From Geobacillus vulcani PSS1 (GTDB taxonomy: Bacteria; Bacillota; Bacilli; Bacillales; Anoxybacillaceae), in assembly GCF_000733845.1 (NCBI RefSeq), contig NZ_JPOI01000001.1:1031501-1095500 (forward strand): a stretch of 64,000 nt of DNA, read 5' to 3'. Shown here piece by piece: positions 17,443 to 27,172 of the stretch. The notes under the pieces are model-generated. The model worked only from the letters and a program-made list of their open reading frames with translations, did no database searches and was not told where the DNA came from. The translations under genes and the position numbers were made by a program. Position 1 is the first letter of the stretch. Each line of letters starts with the position of its first letter.

Positions 17443-18633
17443 TCACAGCCAGGCGGAAATAAGCTGGGAAATCGACTGTTTGCCGCGGTCAAGAAGCGAG
17501 CGTTTTTGCCAAAAGTCGACCGTCAGCGGCTCGGCGCGCAACAAATCGCGTTCAATCGCCCGTTTGACGAGACGGGTGAATGCGCGGTCAAACACATAAC
17601 AGTTGATCTCGCTGTTCAAAAACAAGCTGCGCCGATCAAAATTCGCTGTGCCGACGTCGCACCACTCCTCATCGACGACGAGTGTTTTGGCATGGTAAAA
17701 TCCTTGGTAAAAGCGATAAATACGCGCACCGGCTTTCAAGAGTCGATAAAAGTACGGGTAGGCGGCCTCTTTGACAAATAAATGGTCTGCTTTGAGCGGC
17801 ACAAGGACCGTTACGCGCACCCCGCGCCGAAGCGCTTGCAACAGCTCGTTAAACAGCGGCCGGCTTGGAATAAAGTATGGGCTGCCGATCATAATTTCGT
17901 TTTTCGCCCGGCGGATGACCTCGATAAACTGTTCTTCAAGGGCAGCGCCGTTGGTGGCGACGAGCTGATGACGAATAGAGCCGGCCGGAAGCGGCGGAAA
18001 ATAACGGGATTTGTCAGGCACCGTCCGCCCCGTCGCTTCTTCCCAGTCATGCAAAAACTGCTCCTGCAAGTCGTGGACTCCTTCACCGTTTACTTTCAAG
18101 TGATAATCGCGCCATTCGCCGAAGTTGGCGTCTTTTCCGATGTATTCGCGGCCGATGTTAAAGCCGCCGATGTAGCCGACTTGTCCGTCGATGACTGTAA
18201 TTTTTCGATGGTTGCGGCGATTGAGGCGGTAAAGGAAAAACGGGAAACGCGGTTTTTGGGCATAGGCGAACTCCACCCCGCTTTCCTCGAGCGAACGGAT
18301 GAGCGCTTTCGGCAAACCAAAGCTGCCGACCCAATCGGTCAACACTCGCACTTTCACGCCGGCAGCCGCTTTTTCCTTTAAAATTTGGAAAAAGGGTGCG
18401 CTCGTTTCGTCATTTTTGATAATGTAAAATAAGACGTGAATATGGTCGCGGGCGCGGTGCAGTTCGGCGAAGTAATCGGAAAATAAATGTCTGCCGTTGA
18501 TATAGAGGGAGATATCGCTTCTCCGCTCCGGGTAGACGACTTTTTTGCGCCCATTGCGGAAGGCGAGCTGTCCAAGCTTGTCATCAAGATAAACAAGCAG
18601 CAATACGATGGCAATGACGAAAATGACGGCCAT
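17443..18633 (-). CDS. ywjE: Cardiolipin synthase-type phospholipase D protein
   Basis: This 396-residue protein resembles YwjE (ClsB), a minor cardiolipin synthase of Bacillus. A single N-terminal hydrophobic segment (about 2-16) is followed by two phospholipase D domains. The HKD motifs are H142-x-K144 (RRNHRKITVIDG) and a second in FYHAKTLVVDEEWCDVGTANFD. The ATG at 18633 has GGAGGAGA upstream and gives the family length; an in-frame extension to 18702 lacks a site. It is transcribed away from fadF and is likely monocistronic. Confidence 0.9.
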   Translation of the reverse strand: MAVIFVIAIVLLLVYLDDKLGQLAFRNGRKKVVYPERRSDISLYINGRHLFSDYFAELHRARDHIHVLFYIIKNDETSAPFFQILKEKAAAGVKVRVLTDWVGSFGLPKALIRSLEESGVEFAYAQKPRFPFFLYRLNRRNHRKITVIDGQVGYIGGFNIGREYIGKDANFGEWRDYHLKVNGEGVHDLQEQFLHDWEEATGRTVPDKSRYFPPLPAGSIRHQLVATNGAALEEQFIEVIRRAKNEIMIGSPYFIPSRPLFNELLQALRRGVRVTVLVPLKADHLFVKEAAYPYFYRLLKAGARIYRFYQGFYHAKTLVVDEEWCDVGTANFDRRSLFLNSEINCYVFDRAFTRLVKRAIERDLLRAEPLTVDFWQKRSLLDRGKQSISQLISAWL

Positions 18634-18835
18634 ATCTTCTCCTCCTGTGTCGATTCGGTATGTATTAATGTGCCCGAGAAGGCGCAAAAATAGCAAGGTC
18701 AATGGAAAACAATGTTGGAGCTTTCCTATTTGTCACTTTGACAGAAGATTGGATCGACTGCCGAGCCGGCGAACATCCCGCCTTTCTCCTTTATCATCTC
18801 CAACCAGGAAAAAGGTTGACCGAAAAGGCGTTTTT

Positions 18836-18921
18836 CTTAAGCAAAACACAATCTATTGTTTCTTAGTGATTTTTCATGTCTATATGAGAACAGGGAGCCT
18901 TGATCCTGGTGGGACACCCTC
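18836..18921 (-). repeat. Dispersed intergenic repeat, copy B
   Basis: Read on the minus strand this 86-bp stretch begins GAGGGTGTCCCAC and ends AAGAAACAATAGATTGTG...CTTAAG, aligning with copy A at 7503-7597. Both ends are well conserved and the middle is diverged. It ends about 75 bp upstream of the fadF promoter. Confidence 0.65.
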
Positions 18922-18996
18922 GTAGGTGGGAGGAGTGTTCAAAGGCTGTTTGGCTGCCATGGAAAAGTTTTTTGTGATGAGAATAAAAAAAGATTA

Positions 18997-19025
18997 TTGA
19001 CTGAATGCTCATTCATTTGTACAAT
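18997..19025 (+). promoter_or_regulatory. fadF promoter with FadR-like operator
   Basis: TTGACT (18997-19002), a 17-bp spacer and TACAAT (19020-19025) form a strong sigma-A promoter. The palindrome TGACTGAATGCTCATTCA (18998-19015) matches 14 of 16 defined positions of the B. subtilis FadR box TGAATGANTANTCATTCA. It overlaps the -35, so repression relieved by acyl-CoA is inferred. Confidence 0.78.
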
Positions 19026-19102
19026 AGACATAAAGCGAATTCTGAAAATTTCTTTTGTTATGGCAACACATTTGCTTGAAAAGCGGGGGAAGGGGAGAGA
19101 AG

Positions 19103-21199
19103 ATGAATGCCTTGTTGATGGTGAACTGGCTCGCGTTTTTGTTTGTAACCGCTTACGCTATCTACTTGTTTGCTTATGTTGTCAAAACGCGGGTGATGTA
19201 CATCAAACTCGGCAAAAAAGTCGAGTTTGACCACAAAGTAAAAGAGCGGCTGCGAAACATCTGGGTCAACGTTTTCGGCCAGAAAAAGCTGCTCAAAGAC
19301 AAAAAAAGCGGCTTGATTCACGTTATCTTTTTCTACGGCTTTATTCTTGTCCAATTTGGCGCGATTGATTTCATCATCAAAGGGCTTGCGCCGGGGGCAC
19401 ATTTGCCGCTTGGGCCGCTGTACCCGGGATTTACGTTTTTCCAAGAAATCGTCACCTTGCTTATTTTGATTGCGGTGCTCGCTGCCTTTTACCGCCGTTA
19501 CATTGAAAAGCTCGTCCGCTTAAAGCGCGACTTGAAAGCGGGGCTTGTCCTCATCTTTATCGCCGGGCTGATGTTGTCGGTGTTGTTCGGCAACGGGATG
19601 AGCATGATTTGGCACGGCGAGGAAGCGACATGGAGCGAACCGGTTGCTTCGCTTATTGCCGGCGCGTTTTCCTGGGTCGGCGAAACCGGGGCCGCGGTGC
19701 TGTTCTTTGCCGCCTGGTGGGTGCATTTGTTGATTTTGCTGACGTTCCTCGTGTACGTGCCGCAATCAAAGCACGCCCATTTGATCGCTGCGCCGGTCAA
19801 CGTCTTTTTCAGCCGGCTGACGCGGCCGAAGCTTTCGCCGATCAACTTTGAAGACGAAAGCCAGGAATCGTTTGGCGTCGGCAAAATTGAAGATTTTACG
19901 CAAAAGCAATTGATCGACTTGTATGCCTGTGTCGAGTGCGGCCGCTGCACGAGCATGTGCCCGGCGACTGGCACGGGGAAAATGTTGTCGCCGATGGACT
20001 TGATTTTGAAGCTGCGCGACCATTTGACGGAAAAAGGAGCGGTCGTCACGTCGCGGGCGCCGTGGGTGCCGGCGTTCGCTTTCAAAAACACAAGGGGCAA
20101 CCAGCTCGCGTTCGCCGCCGCGTCGGAGCAGGCCGCCACGATCGAAATGCCCAGCTTGATCGGCGATGTCATCACCGAGGAAGAAATTTGGGCCTGTACG
20201 ACGTGCCGCAACTGTGAAGACCAATGCCCAGTCATGAACGAACACGTCGATAAAATCATCGACTTGCGTCGCTATCTCGTGTTGACGGAAGGGCGGATGA
20301 ATCCGGACGCGCAGCGGGCGATGACGAACATCGAGCGCCAAGGCAATCCGTGGGGCTTGAACCGAAAAGAACGGGAAAACTGGCGCGAGCTGCGCGATGA
20401 TGTGTATGTGCCGACTGTCAAAGAAGCGGCGAAAGCGGGAGAGGAAATCGAGTACTTGTTCTGGGTCGGCTCGATGGGGTCGTATGACAGCCGGAGCCAA
20501 AAAATCGCCCTTGCTTTTGCCAAACTGCTGAACGAAGCGGGCGTCAAGTTTGCGATTTTAGGCAACAAGGAGAAAAATTCGGGCGATACGCCGCGCCGGT
20601 TAGGGAATGAATTTTTATTCCAAGAGCTGGCGACGAACAACATCGCCGAGTTTGAAAAAGCGGGCGTCAAGAAAATCGTGACGATCGACCCGCACGCCTA
20701 CAATACGTTCAAAAACGAATATCCAGACTTTGGGTTTGAGGCGGAAGTGTATCACCATACCGAGCTGCTCGCCAAGCTCATCGAAGAAGGCCGCTTAGTG
20801 CCAAAATATCCGGTGAATGAACGAATTACGTTCCATGACTCGTGCTACTTAGGGCGCTACAATGACGTCTATGACGCACCGCGGAAAATTTTGCGCGCCA
20901 TTCCGGGCGTCGAGCTTGTTGAGATGGAGCGCAACCGCGAGCGCGGCATGTGTTGCGGCGCCGGCGGCGGCCTCATGTGGATGGAGGAGACGACCGGCAA
21001 CCGCATCAATGTCGCCCGCACCGAGCAAGCGCTCGCTGTCAACCCGACGGTCATCAGCTCCGGCTGCCCGTACTGTCTGACCATGTTGACCGACGGGACG
21101 AAAGCCAAGGAAGTGGAAGACCGCGTCTTTACGTACGATGTCGCTGAATTGTTGGCGAAATCGGTGTTCGGTGAAGAAAAAGAGGAAGCAACATCGTAA
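19103..21199 (+). CDS. fadF: FadF-type iron-sulphur oxidoreductase of beta-oxidation
   Basis: FadF (YwjF) is a membrane heterodisulphide-reductase-like protein thought to pass electrons from acyl-CoA dehydrogenases, via ETF, to quinone. This 698-residue copy has about five or six N-terminal membrane helices (residues 1-240). Two 4Fe-4S motifs follow, CVECGRCTSMCP and CTTCRNCEDQCP, and then two CCG domains (CYLGRYND, CCGAGGGLMW, GCPYC). The ATG at 19103 follows AGGGGAGAGA. It is the first gene of the acyl-CoA island and carries the FadR-like operator. Confidence 0.93.
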   Translation: MNALLMVNWLAFLFVTAYAIYLFAYVVKTRVMYIKLGKKVEFDHKVKERLRNIWVNVFGQKKLLKDKKSGLIHVIFFYGFILVQFGAIDFIIKGLAPGAHLPLGPLYPGFTFFQEIVTLLILIAVLAAFYRRYIEKLVRLKRDLKAGLVLIFIAGLMLSVLFGNGMSMIWHGEEATWSEPVASLIAGAFSWVGETGAAVLFFAAWWVHLLILLTFLVYVPQSKHAHLIAAPVNVFFSRLTRPKLSPINFEDESQESFGVGKIEDFTQKQLIDLYACVECGRCTSMCPATGTGKMLSPMDLILKLRDHLTEKGAVVTSRAPWVPAFAFKNTRGNQLAFAAASEQAATIEMPSLIGDVITEEEIWACTTCRNCEDQCPVMNEHVDKIIDLRRYLVLTEGRMNPDAQRAMTNIERQGNPWGLNRKERENWRELRDDVYVPTVKEAAKAGEEIEYLFWVGSMGSYDSRSQKIALAFAKLLNEAGVKFAILGNKEKNSGDTPRRLGNEFLFQELATNNIAEFEKAGVKKIVTIDPHAYNTFKNEYPDFGFEAEVYHHTELLAKLIEEGRLVPKYPVNERITFHDSCYLGRYNDVYDAPRKILRAIPGVELVEMERNRERGMCCGAGGGLMWMEETTGNRINVARTEQALAVNPTVISSGCPYCLTMLTDGTKAKEVEDRVFTYDVAELLAKSVFGEEKEEATS

Positions 21200-21251
21200 A
21201 AATAGTTGCATAGACAATTTTTATTTTTTAAAATAGTGAATAAGAGTAGAG

Positions 21252-21283
21252 GAGAGGGTGTACCGTTGTACACCTTCTCTTTC
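21252..21283 (+). terminator. Hairpin after fadF
   Basis: A 12-bp stem (21252-21263 / 21268-21279, one G-T pair) with a 4-base loop is followed by TTTC. It is probably a partial terminator between fadF and mmgA. Confidence 0.55.
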
Positions 21284-21293
21284 GCACCGCTAT

Positions 21294-21309
21294 CGAGCGA
21301 GCGTTCAGT
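21294..21309 (-). promoter_or_regulatory. Candidate TetR-family operator upstream of mmgA
   Basis: The minus strand reads ACTGAACGCTCGCTCG, which matches ACTGAATGCTCATTCA at 19000-19015 in 12 of 16 positions. It lies 48 bp before mmgA. The regulator could be FadR or the TetR protein at 26524; this is inference. Confidence 0.35.
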
Positions 21310-21356
21310 CTGTGTTTTGTAATCGCTTTCTTATCCAATGAAAAGGGGAGAGGAAG

Positions 21357-22535
21357 ATGGGGAAAACAGTGATTGTCAGCGGGGCGCGCACCCCGTTCGG
21401 AAAATTCGGCGGTTCTTTGCAAGCGCTGTCAGCGCCGGAGCTCGGCGGCATTGCCGTGAAAGAAGCGTTGGCCCGCGCGGACGTGAGCGCAGAACAAGTC
21501 GATCATGTCATTTTAGGCACGGTCCTGCAAGGGGGGCAAGGCCAGCTCCCATCGCGGCAGGCGATGCGCCATGCCGGCATTCCGTGGCATGTTCGCACCG
21601 AGACGGTGAACAAAGTATGCGCTTCCGGCATGCGCGCCGTGACGCTTGCCGATCAGCTCATCCGCTTAGGCGATGCCGATATCGTTGTCGCCGGCGGAAT
21701 GGAATCGATGAGCAACGCCCCCTATGTACTCCCGAAAGCGCGCTGGGGGCTGCGAATGGGCGACAGCACGGTGAAAGATTTAATGGTGTATGACGGCCTC
21801 ACGTGCAGCTTCACCGGCGTTCATATGGGCGTCTACGGCGGGAATACGGCGAAAGAGCTCGGCATTACGAGAGAGGCGCAAGACGAGTGGGCGTACCGCA
21901 GCCATATGCGGGCCATTGCCGCCATCGAAGCCGGTCGGCTTGCGGAAGAAATCGTTCCGGTGACGATTCCGCAGCGCAAAGGGGAGCCGCTTGTCGTCGA
22001 ACGCGACGAGGCGCCGCGCAAAGACACGTCGCTTGAAGCATTGGCGAAACTGTCGCCGGTGTTTGACCCGGAAGGCACAATCACCGCCGGCAACGCCCCG
22101 GGCGTCAACGACGGCGCCGCCGCGCTCGTGTTGATGAGCGAAGAGCGCGCCGCCCGCGAGGGGCTCAAGCCGCTCGCGACGGTCGTCGCCCATACCGCCA
22201 TCGCCGTTGAGGCGAAAGATTTCCCGAAGACGCCGGGACTTGTGATCAACGAGCTGCTCCGCAAAACAGGAAAAACAGTCGATGACATCGCCTTGTTTGA
22301 AGTGAACGAAGCGTTTGCCGCTGTCGCATTGGCGGCCATTCAAATCGCTGGACTTGATCCGGAAAAGGTGAACGTCAACGGCGGCGCTGTTGCTCTCGGC
22401 CATCCGATCGGCGCGAGCGGTGCGCGCATCATCCTCACGCTCATTTACGAACTGAAACGCCGCGGCGGCGGCCTCGGCATTGCGGCCATCTGCAGCGGCG
22501 GCGGCCAAGGCGACGCCATCTTGGTTGAGGTGTAA
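21357..22535 (+). CDS. mmgA: Acetyl-CoA C-acetyltransferase (thiolase)
   Basis: This 392-residue thiolase resembles MmgA/AtoB and condenses or cleaves acetoacetyl-CoA. The nucleophilic Cys lies in [11 protein letters not shown] (about residue 88), the His in [10 protein letters not shown] and the second Cys in [15 protein letters not shown] is intact. The ATG at 21357 has GGGGAGAGGAAG upstream. With the two genes that follow it reconstructs the mmgABC set, which in B. subtilis is a sigma-E-dependent mother-cell operon elsewhere on the chromosome. Confidence 0.92.
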   Translation: MGKTVIVSGARTPFGKFGGSLQALSAPELGGIAVKEALARADVSAEQVDHVILGTVLQGGQGQLPSRQAMRHAGIPWHVRTETVNKVCASGMRAVTLADQLIRLGDADIVVAGGMESMSNAPYVLPKARWGLRMGDSTVKDLMVYDGLTCSFTGVHMGVYGGNTAKELGITREAQDEWAYRSHMRAIAAIEAGRLAEEIVPVTIPQRKGEPLVVERDEAPRKDTSLEALAKLSPVFDPEGTITAGNAPGVNDGAAALVLMSEERAAREGLKPLATVVAHTAIAVEAKDFPKTPGLVINELLRKTGKTVDDIALFEVNEAFAAVALAAIQIAGLDPEKVNVNGGAVALGHPIGASGARIILTLIYELKRRGGGLGIAAICSGGGQGDAILVEV

Positions 22536-22865
22536 CGAGTGGGCGGCGGGCACGCGGCATTCGACCGACCGCCTTCCCGCGTCGCGCCAAGGCATAGGAC
22601 GCGGCGTGCCACCGTCTGCCTCAAGCGTTGCGGCACGAGGCATCGCGCCATGGTGCCGCATGCCTACGCTGTCGCTGTCGCAGCGCGCGGCACGTTGCTT
22701 GTTCTCTCTTTCACTGCCGCAGCAGCCGCTGCCTCAGCGGTTGACAGCAGGAATTGTTGTGATGACGATGCAACGACCGGTTGCCGTTGGCTGATGGCGG
22801 CGGTGAGGCATAGAAGTTTAAGCGCAGAACCGGAAACGCAAAGCGGACGATAGGAGGAATAGAAG
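22536..22865 (+). other. GC-rich non-coding spacer between mmgA and mmgB
   Basis: These 330 bp separate two genes of the same pathway. They are very GC-rich and contain the hairpin TGCGGCAC / GTGCCGCA (22629-22636 / 22653-22660) plus several shorter inverted GCGGCAC/GTGCC words. Open frames across it have no ribosome-binding site and low-complexity, arginine-rich translations. I see no promoter and no T-rich terminator. Confidence 0.5.
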
Positions 22866-23717
22866 ATGGATGTGAAAACAATCATGGTCGTCGGCGCCGG
22901 CCAAATGGGATCGGGCATCGCCCAAGTGTGTGCTGTCGCTGGCTATGAGGTGCTGCTCTATGATATTAGCAGCGCTCAATTGGATAAAGGAATGGCCAAT
23001 ATCCAAAAACTCCTTGCCCGCCAAGTGGAGAAAGGCAAAATGGCCGCTGAGGACAAGGACGCGGCGCTTTCGCGGCTTGTCCGCTCGACGGATCTGCATG
23101 ACGCTGAGAAGGCGGATCTCGTCATTGAAGCAGTCGTCGAAAACATGGACGTGAAAACGAAGCTGTTTGCCGAACTGGATGAAATCGCCCGCCCGGAAAC
23201 GATTTTGGCGTCGAACACGTCGTCGCTGCCGATTACGGAAATCGCCGCCGCGACGAAACGGCCGGAAAAAGTGATCGGCATGCACTTTATGAACCCGGTG
23301 CCGGTGATGAAGCTCGTCGAAATTATCCGCGGATTGGCGACAGCTGATGAGGTGTATGAAACGATCGAAGCCGTTGCCCGCAAGCTCGGCAAAGTGCCGG
23401 TCGAAGTGAACGACTTCCCAGGGTTTATTTCCAACCGCGTCCTCATGCCGATGATCAACGAAGCGATTTACGCCTTGTACGAAGGGGTGGCGACCAAAGA
23501 AGCGATCGATGAAGTGATGAAGCTTGGCATGAACCACCCGATGGGTCCGCTGACGCTCGCTGATTTTATCGGGCTCGATACATGCTTATACATTATGGAA
23601 ACGCTTCATGAGGGGTTCGGCGATGACAAATACCGCCCATGCCCGCTCTTGCGCAAATATGTGAAAGCTGGCTGGCTCGGCCGCAAAACAGGGCGGGGAT
23701 TCTATACGTACGACTGA
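22866..23717 (+). CDS. mmgB: 3-hydroxybutyryl-CoA dehydrogenase
   Basis: This 283-residue enzyme reduces acetoacetyl-CoA or oxidises 3-hydroxybutyryl-CoA. The Rossmann motif [11 protein letters not shown] lies at residues 10-20. The catalytic His is in [17 protein letters not shown] and the C-terminal signature is in [20 protein letters not shown]. The start is preceded by GATAGGAGGAAT. It follows mmgA after an unusually long GC-rich spacer and precedes mmgC by about 100 bp. Confidence 0.93.
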   Translation: MDVKTIMVVGAGQMGSGIAQVCAVAGYEVLLYDISSAQLDKGMANIQKLLARQVEKGKMAAEDKDAALSRLVRSTDLHDAEKADLVIEAVVENMDVKTKLFAELDEIARPETILASNTSSLPITEIAAATKRPEKVIGMHFMNPVPVMKLVEIIRGLATADEVYETIEAVARKLGKVPVEVNDFPGFISNRVLMPMINEAIYALYEGVATKEAIDEVMKLGMNHPMGPLTLADFIGLDTCLYIMETLHEGFGDDKYRPCPLLRKYVKAGWLGRKTGRGFYTYD

Positions 23718-23818
23718 CACGCCGCTTCTGAAATCGGCGCTTCAAACCGCTGTTGGAAAGCATGAGCAGCCGGCGCTCTGGCAGCATGGATGAGCAACAA
23801 GATAAAAGGGGGATTCCC

Positions 23819-24952
23819 ATGGAATTTCGGTTTACGGAAGAACAAGAGATGATGCGGCAAATGGTGCGTGAGTTCGCCGCGGCGGAGATCGCCCCGTTTG
23901 TCGAGCGCATGGAACAAGGGGAGTTTCCGCGCCCGATTTTAGCAAAAATGGCCGAACTCGGCCTAATGGGCATCACTGTCCCGGAGCAATATGGCGGCGC
24001 AGGTATGGACTTTATTTCGTACATCATTGCCATTCATGAAATTTCCAAAGTGAGCCCGACCGTCGGCGTCATCTTATCGGTGCACACGTCGGTCGGCACG
24101 AATCCGATCTTGTATTTTGGCACCGAAGAGCAAAAACAAACATACGTGACAAAGCTGGCCCGAGGGGAGTATCTGGGGGCGTTTTGCCTCACGGAACCGA
24201 GCGCTGGCTCGGACGCGAAAAGCTTGAAGACAAAAGCGGTGCGCCGCGGCAATCGTTATATCCTGAATGGTTCAAAAATTTTCATCACCAACGGTGGGGA
24301 GGCGGATACGTACATCGTCTTCGCCCGCACGAATCCGGAAGAAGCTGGAAGCCGCGGCATTTCCGCGTTCATTGTGGAAAAAGGGACGCCAGGGATGTCG
24401 ATCGGCAAAGACGAAAAGAAAATGGGGCTGCACGGATCGCGGACGGTGACCATCACATTTGAAGATGCCGAAGTGCCGGCGGAAAACTTGCTCGGTCAGG
24501 AAGGGGAAGGATTTAAAATCGCGATGGCCAACCTTGACGTCGGTCGGATCGGCATCGCTGCCCAAGCGCTCGGCATCGCGGAAGCCGCGGTCGAACATGC
24601 CGTTGCCTACGCGAAAGAGCGGGTGCAGTTTGGCAAACCGATCATCGAGCAGCAAGGGGTCGCTTTCAAGCTTGCTGATATGGCGACGGCGGCAGAAGCG
24701 GCGAAATGGCTCGTCTACCGCGCCGCTTGGTTGCGCGCGCAAGGGCTGCCGTGCGGAAAAGAGGCGTCGATGGCGAAGCTCTTCGCTTCACAAACAGCGA
24801 TGAACAATGCCATCGAGGCGGTGCAAATTTTCGGCGGCAACGGCTACACGAAAGACTACCCGGTCGAGAGATTGTTCCGTGACGCGAAAATTACGCAAAT
24901 TTACGAAGGAACGAGCGAAATTCAGCGCATTGTCATCAGCAAACATTTGTAA
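23819..24952 (+). CDS. mmgC: Acyl-CoA dehydrogenase, MmgC type
   Basis: This 377-residue flavoprotein oxidises a short-chain acyl-CoA. It resembles MmgC through [22 protein letters not shown]-binding blocks [12 protein letters not shown] and [16 protein letters not shown] are present, and the catalytic Glu lies in [11 protein letters not shown]. The ATG at 23819 with AAAAGGGGG upstream is preferred over longer in-frame starts back to 23753. It shares long near-identical DNA stretches with acdA downstream. Electrons would pass through ETF to FadF. Confidence 0.92.
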   Translation: MEFRFTEEQEMMRQMVREFAAAEIAPFVERMEQGEFPRPILAKMAELGLMGITVPEQYGGAGMDFISYIIAIHEISKVSPTVGVILSVHTSVGTNPILYFGTEEQKQTYVTKLARGEYLGAFCLTEPSAGSDAKSLKTKAVRRGNRYILNGSKIFITNGGEADTYIVFARTNPEEAGSRGISAFIVEKGTPGMSIGKDEKKMGLHGSRTVTITFEDAEVPAENLLGQEGEGFKIAMANLDVGRIGIAAQALGIAEAAVEHAVAYAKERVQFGKPIIEQQGVAFKLADMATAAEAAKWLVYRAAWLRAQGLPCGKEASMAKLFASQTAMNNAIEAVQIFGGNGYTKDYPVERLFRDAKITQIYEGTSEIQRIVISKHL

Positions 24953-25251
24953 CTATCCTGAAAATACCCGAATTCCAAAATGCGTAAAGTTCTAGCATTC
25001 AACATAAGGACATTTTCGTCCTTCCGATGGTGACGAAAAAATGTTTCGTCATGGAAGTCTATATAGGCATGTTGATGAACCAATCCAAACGAGATGAGAA
25101 GGCTCTGTCTTTTGCTGCGTTTTGTGGTGCATCCGGAGCGATCCTATTCTCTTTTCCAAACAACGATTCGTTGTCTGTCTCTGGAAAACGGTGATCACGC
25201 TGGCACGGGAGACGAGGATTTCGGATATATAGAAAACGGGGGAATGAAACG
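24953..25251 (+). other. Spacer between mmgC and acdA with two overlapping hairpins
   Basis: This 299-bp spacer has AAGGAC/GTCCTT (25006-25011 / 25018-25023). A longer hairpin spans 25021-25057, with TGACGAAA/TTTCGTCA and an outer CTTCC/GGAAG. The two share bases 25021-25023 and so compete. No clear promoter or T-run was found. Confidence 0.45.
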
Positions 25252-26394
25252 ATGAACTTTCGATTGAGCGAAGAACATGAAATGCTGCGAAAAATGGTGC
25301 GCGAATTTGCCGAAAACGAAGTAGCGCCGACTGCCGCTGAGCGTGACGAAGAGGAGCGGTTTGACCGCGGCATTTTCAACAAAATGGCTGAACTCGGTTT
25401 AACAGGCATTCCGTGGCCGGAAGAATACGGCGGCATTGGCAGCGATTATTTGGCCTATGTCATCGCGGTTGAGGAGCTGTCGCGCGTCTGCGCCTCGACC
25501 GGGGTGACGCTCTCCGCGCATATATCGCTCGCCAGCTGGCCGATTTACAAGTTCGGCAACGAAGAACAAAAGCAAAAGTATTTGCGCGCCTTAGCGACTG
25601 GGGAAAAACTCGGGGCATACGCCCTGTCCGAGCCGGGTGCGGGGTCGGATGTCGCCTCGATGAAAACGCGTGCGGTAAAAGACGGGGATCATTACGTCTT
25701 AAACGGTTCAAAAGTATGGATCACCAACGGCGGTGAAGCGGAAATTTACGTCGTGTTTGCCGTCACCGATCCGGAAAAGCGGCATAAAGGGATCAGCGCC
25801 TTTATCGTGGAAAAAGGAACGCCGGGCTTTTCATTCGGCAAAAAGGAAAAGAAACTCGGCATTCGTTCGTCGCCGACGACGGAACTCATTTTTGAAGACT
25901 GCCGCATTCCGAAAGAAAACTTGCTCGGTCAAGAAGGAGAAGGGTTTAAAATCGCCATGATGACGCTTGATGGCGGCCGCAACGGCATCGCCGCCCAAGC
26001 GGTCGGCATTGCCCAGGGCGCGCTGGATGCGGCGGTGGACTATGCGAAACAGCGCGTCCAGTTCGGCAAACCGATCATCGAGCAGCAAGGGGTCGCCTTC
26101 AAGCTCGCTGACATGGCGACGTCCATTGAAGCAGCGCGGCTCTTGACCTATCAGGCGGCATGGTTGGAGTCGAACGGATTGCCGTACGGCAAAGCATCCG
26201 CCATGGCGAAACTGTTTGCCGGCGACACGGCGATGAAAGTGACGGTCGAGGCGGTGCAAATCTTTGGCGGCAACGGCTACACGAAAGACTATCCGGTCGA
26301 GCGGTTTATGCGTGACGCGAAGATTACGCAAATTTACGAAGGAACGCAAGAAATCCAACGCCTTGTCATTTCGCGCATGTTGGCGCGCGATTGA
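25252..26394 (+). CDS. acdA: Acyl-CoA dehydrogenase AcdA
   Basis: This 380-residue flavoprotein closely follows B. subtilis AcdA ([50 protein letters not shown]). The catalytic Glu is in [11 protein letters not shown]. Family members act on branched or short acyl-CoAs. In B. subtilis acdA directly follows fadF; here mmgABC lies between them. The start follows GGGGGAATGAAACG. A GC-rich hairpin (GGCGGGGC/GCCCCGCC, 26474-26492) separates it from tetR. Confidence 0.93.
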   Translation: MNFRLSEEHEMLRKMVREFAENEVAPTAAERDEEERFDRGIFNKMAELGLTGIPWPEEYGGIGSDYLAYVIAVEELSRVCASTGVTLSAHISLASWPIYKFGNEEQKQKYLRALATGEKLGAYALSEPGAGSDVASMKTRAVKDGDHYVLNGSKVWITNGGEAEIYVVFAVTDPEKRHKGISAFIVEKGTPGFSFGKKEKKLGIRSSPTTELIFEDCRIPKENLLGQEGEGFKIAMMTLDGGRNGIAAQAVGIAQGALDAAVDYAKQRVQFGKPIIEQQGVAFKLADMATSIEAARLLTYQAAWLESNGLPYGKASAMAKLFAGDTAMKVTVEAVQIFGGNGYTKDYPVERFMRDAKITQIYEGTQEIQRLVISRMLARD

Positions 26395-26473
26395 AGCATT
26401 GCGCGTCATTTCAATGGTTTTGGAGCTGAACAGTGGCTCGTTGCTTCGGCGAAGGGCGCACGGATAGGCATGG

Positions 26474-26492
26474 GGCGGGGCGGCGCCCCGCC
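26474..26492. other. GC-rich hairpin between acdA and tetR
   Basis: GGCGGGGC (26474-26481) pairs perfectly with GCCCCGCC (26485-26492) around a 3-base loop. No T-run follows, so it may slow processing or partly attenuate transcription into tetR-icmF. Confidence 0.45.
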
Positions 26493-26523
26493 GTCAAATG
26501 GGAATGGGGGAGAGACAACGAAC

Positions 26524-27156
26524 ATGAAAAAACGGGAAGTGATTGCATCGGTCAAGGACGAAAAGCTCGTGAAAAAACGGCGCAACGAAATGATCAAAGG
26601 CGCCATTTCCTTGTTTAAACAAAAAGGCTTTCACCAAACAACGACAAGGGAGATCGCCAAAGCATCCGGCTTCAGCATCGGCACGCTGTACGAGTACATC
26701 CGCAAGAAAGAAGACGTCCTCTATCTCGTGTGCGACCGCATTTACGACGAGGTGCGGGAGCGGACGGAGCAAGACCTCGGAGCCCACCACGGCACGATCG
26801 AAGGGCTGAGGCGCGCCATTGCCCACTATTTCCGTGTCGTGGATGAACTGGATGATGAAGTGCTTGTCATGTACCAAGAAGTGAAAGCGCTAAGCAAAGA
26901 ATCGCTGCCGTACGTGTTGAATAAAGAACTCGATATGGCGGCGATTTTTGAACATATTTTGCGCGCATGCGTTGAGAGCGGAGCGCTGCAGCTTTCTGAA
27001 AGTGAAATCCGTCTGTTCGCCCACAACATCGTCGTTCTTGGACAAATGTGGGCGTTCCGACGCTGGGTGCTGCGGAAAATGTATACGCTCGATGAATATA
27101 TCGAACTGCAGACGGAGTTTTTGCTAAAGGGGATTATGGAGAAACAGCGAGTGTAA
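26524..27156 (+). CDS. TetR/AcrR-family regulator
   Basis: This 210-residue regulator has an N-terminal helix-turn-helix (about residues 20-65: [45 protein letters not shown]). The C-terminal ligand-binding domain is all helical and unassigned. The sequence differs from B. subtilis FadR in the parts I can compare. The ATG at 26524 is preferred; a longer frame from 26470 begins in the GC-rich hairpin. It lies 16 bp before icmF, so control of icmF and perhaps the whole acyl-CoA island is likely but unproven. Confidence 0.85.
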   Translation: MKKREVIASVKDEKLVKKRRNEMIKGAISLFKQKGFHQTTTREIAKASGFSIGTLYEYIRKKEDVLYLVCDRIYDEVRERTEQDLGAHHGTIEGLRRAIAHYFRVVDELDDEVLVMYQEVKALSKESLPYVLNKELDMAAIFEHILRACVESGALQLSESEIRLFAHNIVVLGQMWAFRRWVLRKMYTLDEYIELQTEFLLKGIMEKQRV

Positions 27157-27172
27157 AAGGGGGAGAGACACA

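Larger units (their letters stand above)
18634..19102. other. Intergenic region between cls and fadF
   Basis: These 469 bp hold no gene. They contain the upstream region of the divergent cls gene, copy B of a dispersed repeat (18836-18921), and the fadF promoter with its FadR-like operator (18997-19025). The fadF leader is about 70 nt. Confidence 0.7.

Noticed and set aside
22539..22853. A 104-codon frame in the mmgA-mmgB spacer
   Set aside because: No ribosome-binding site, Arg/Ala-rich low-complexity translation and a competing overlapping frame; the spacer is treated as non-coding.
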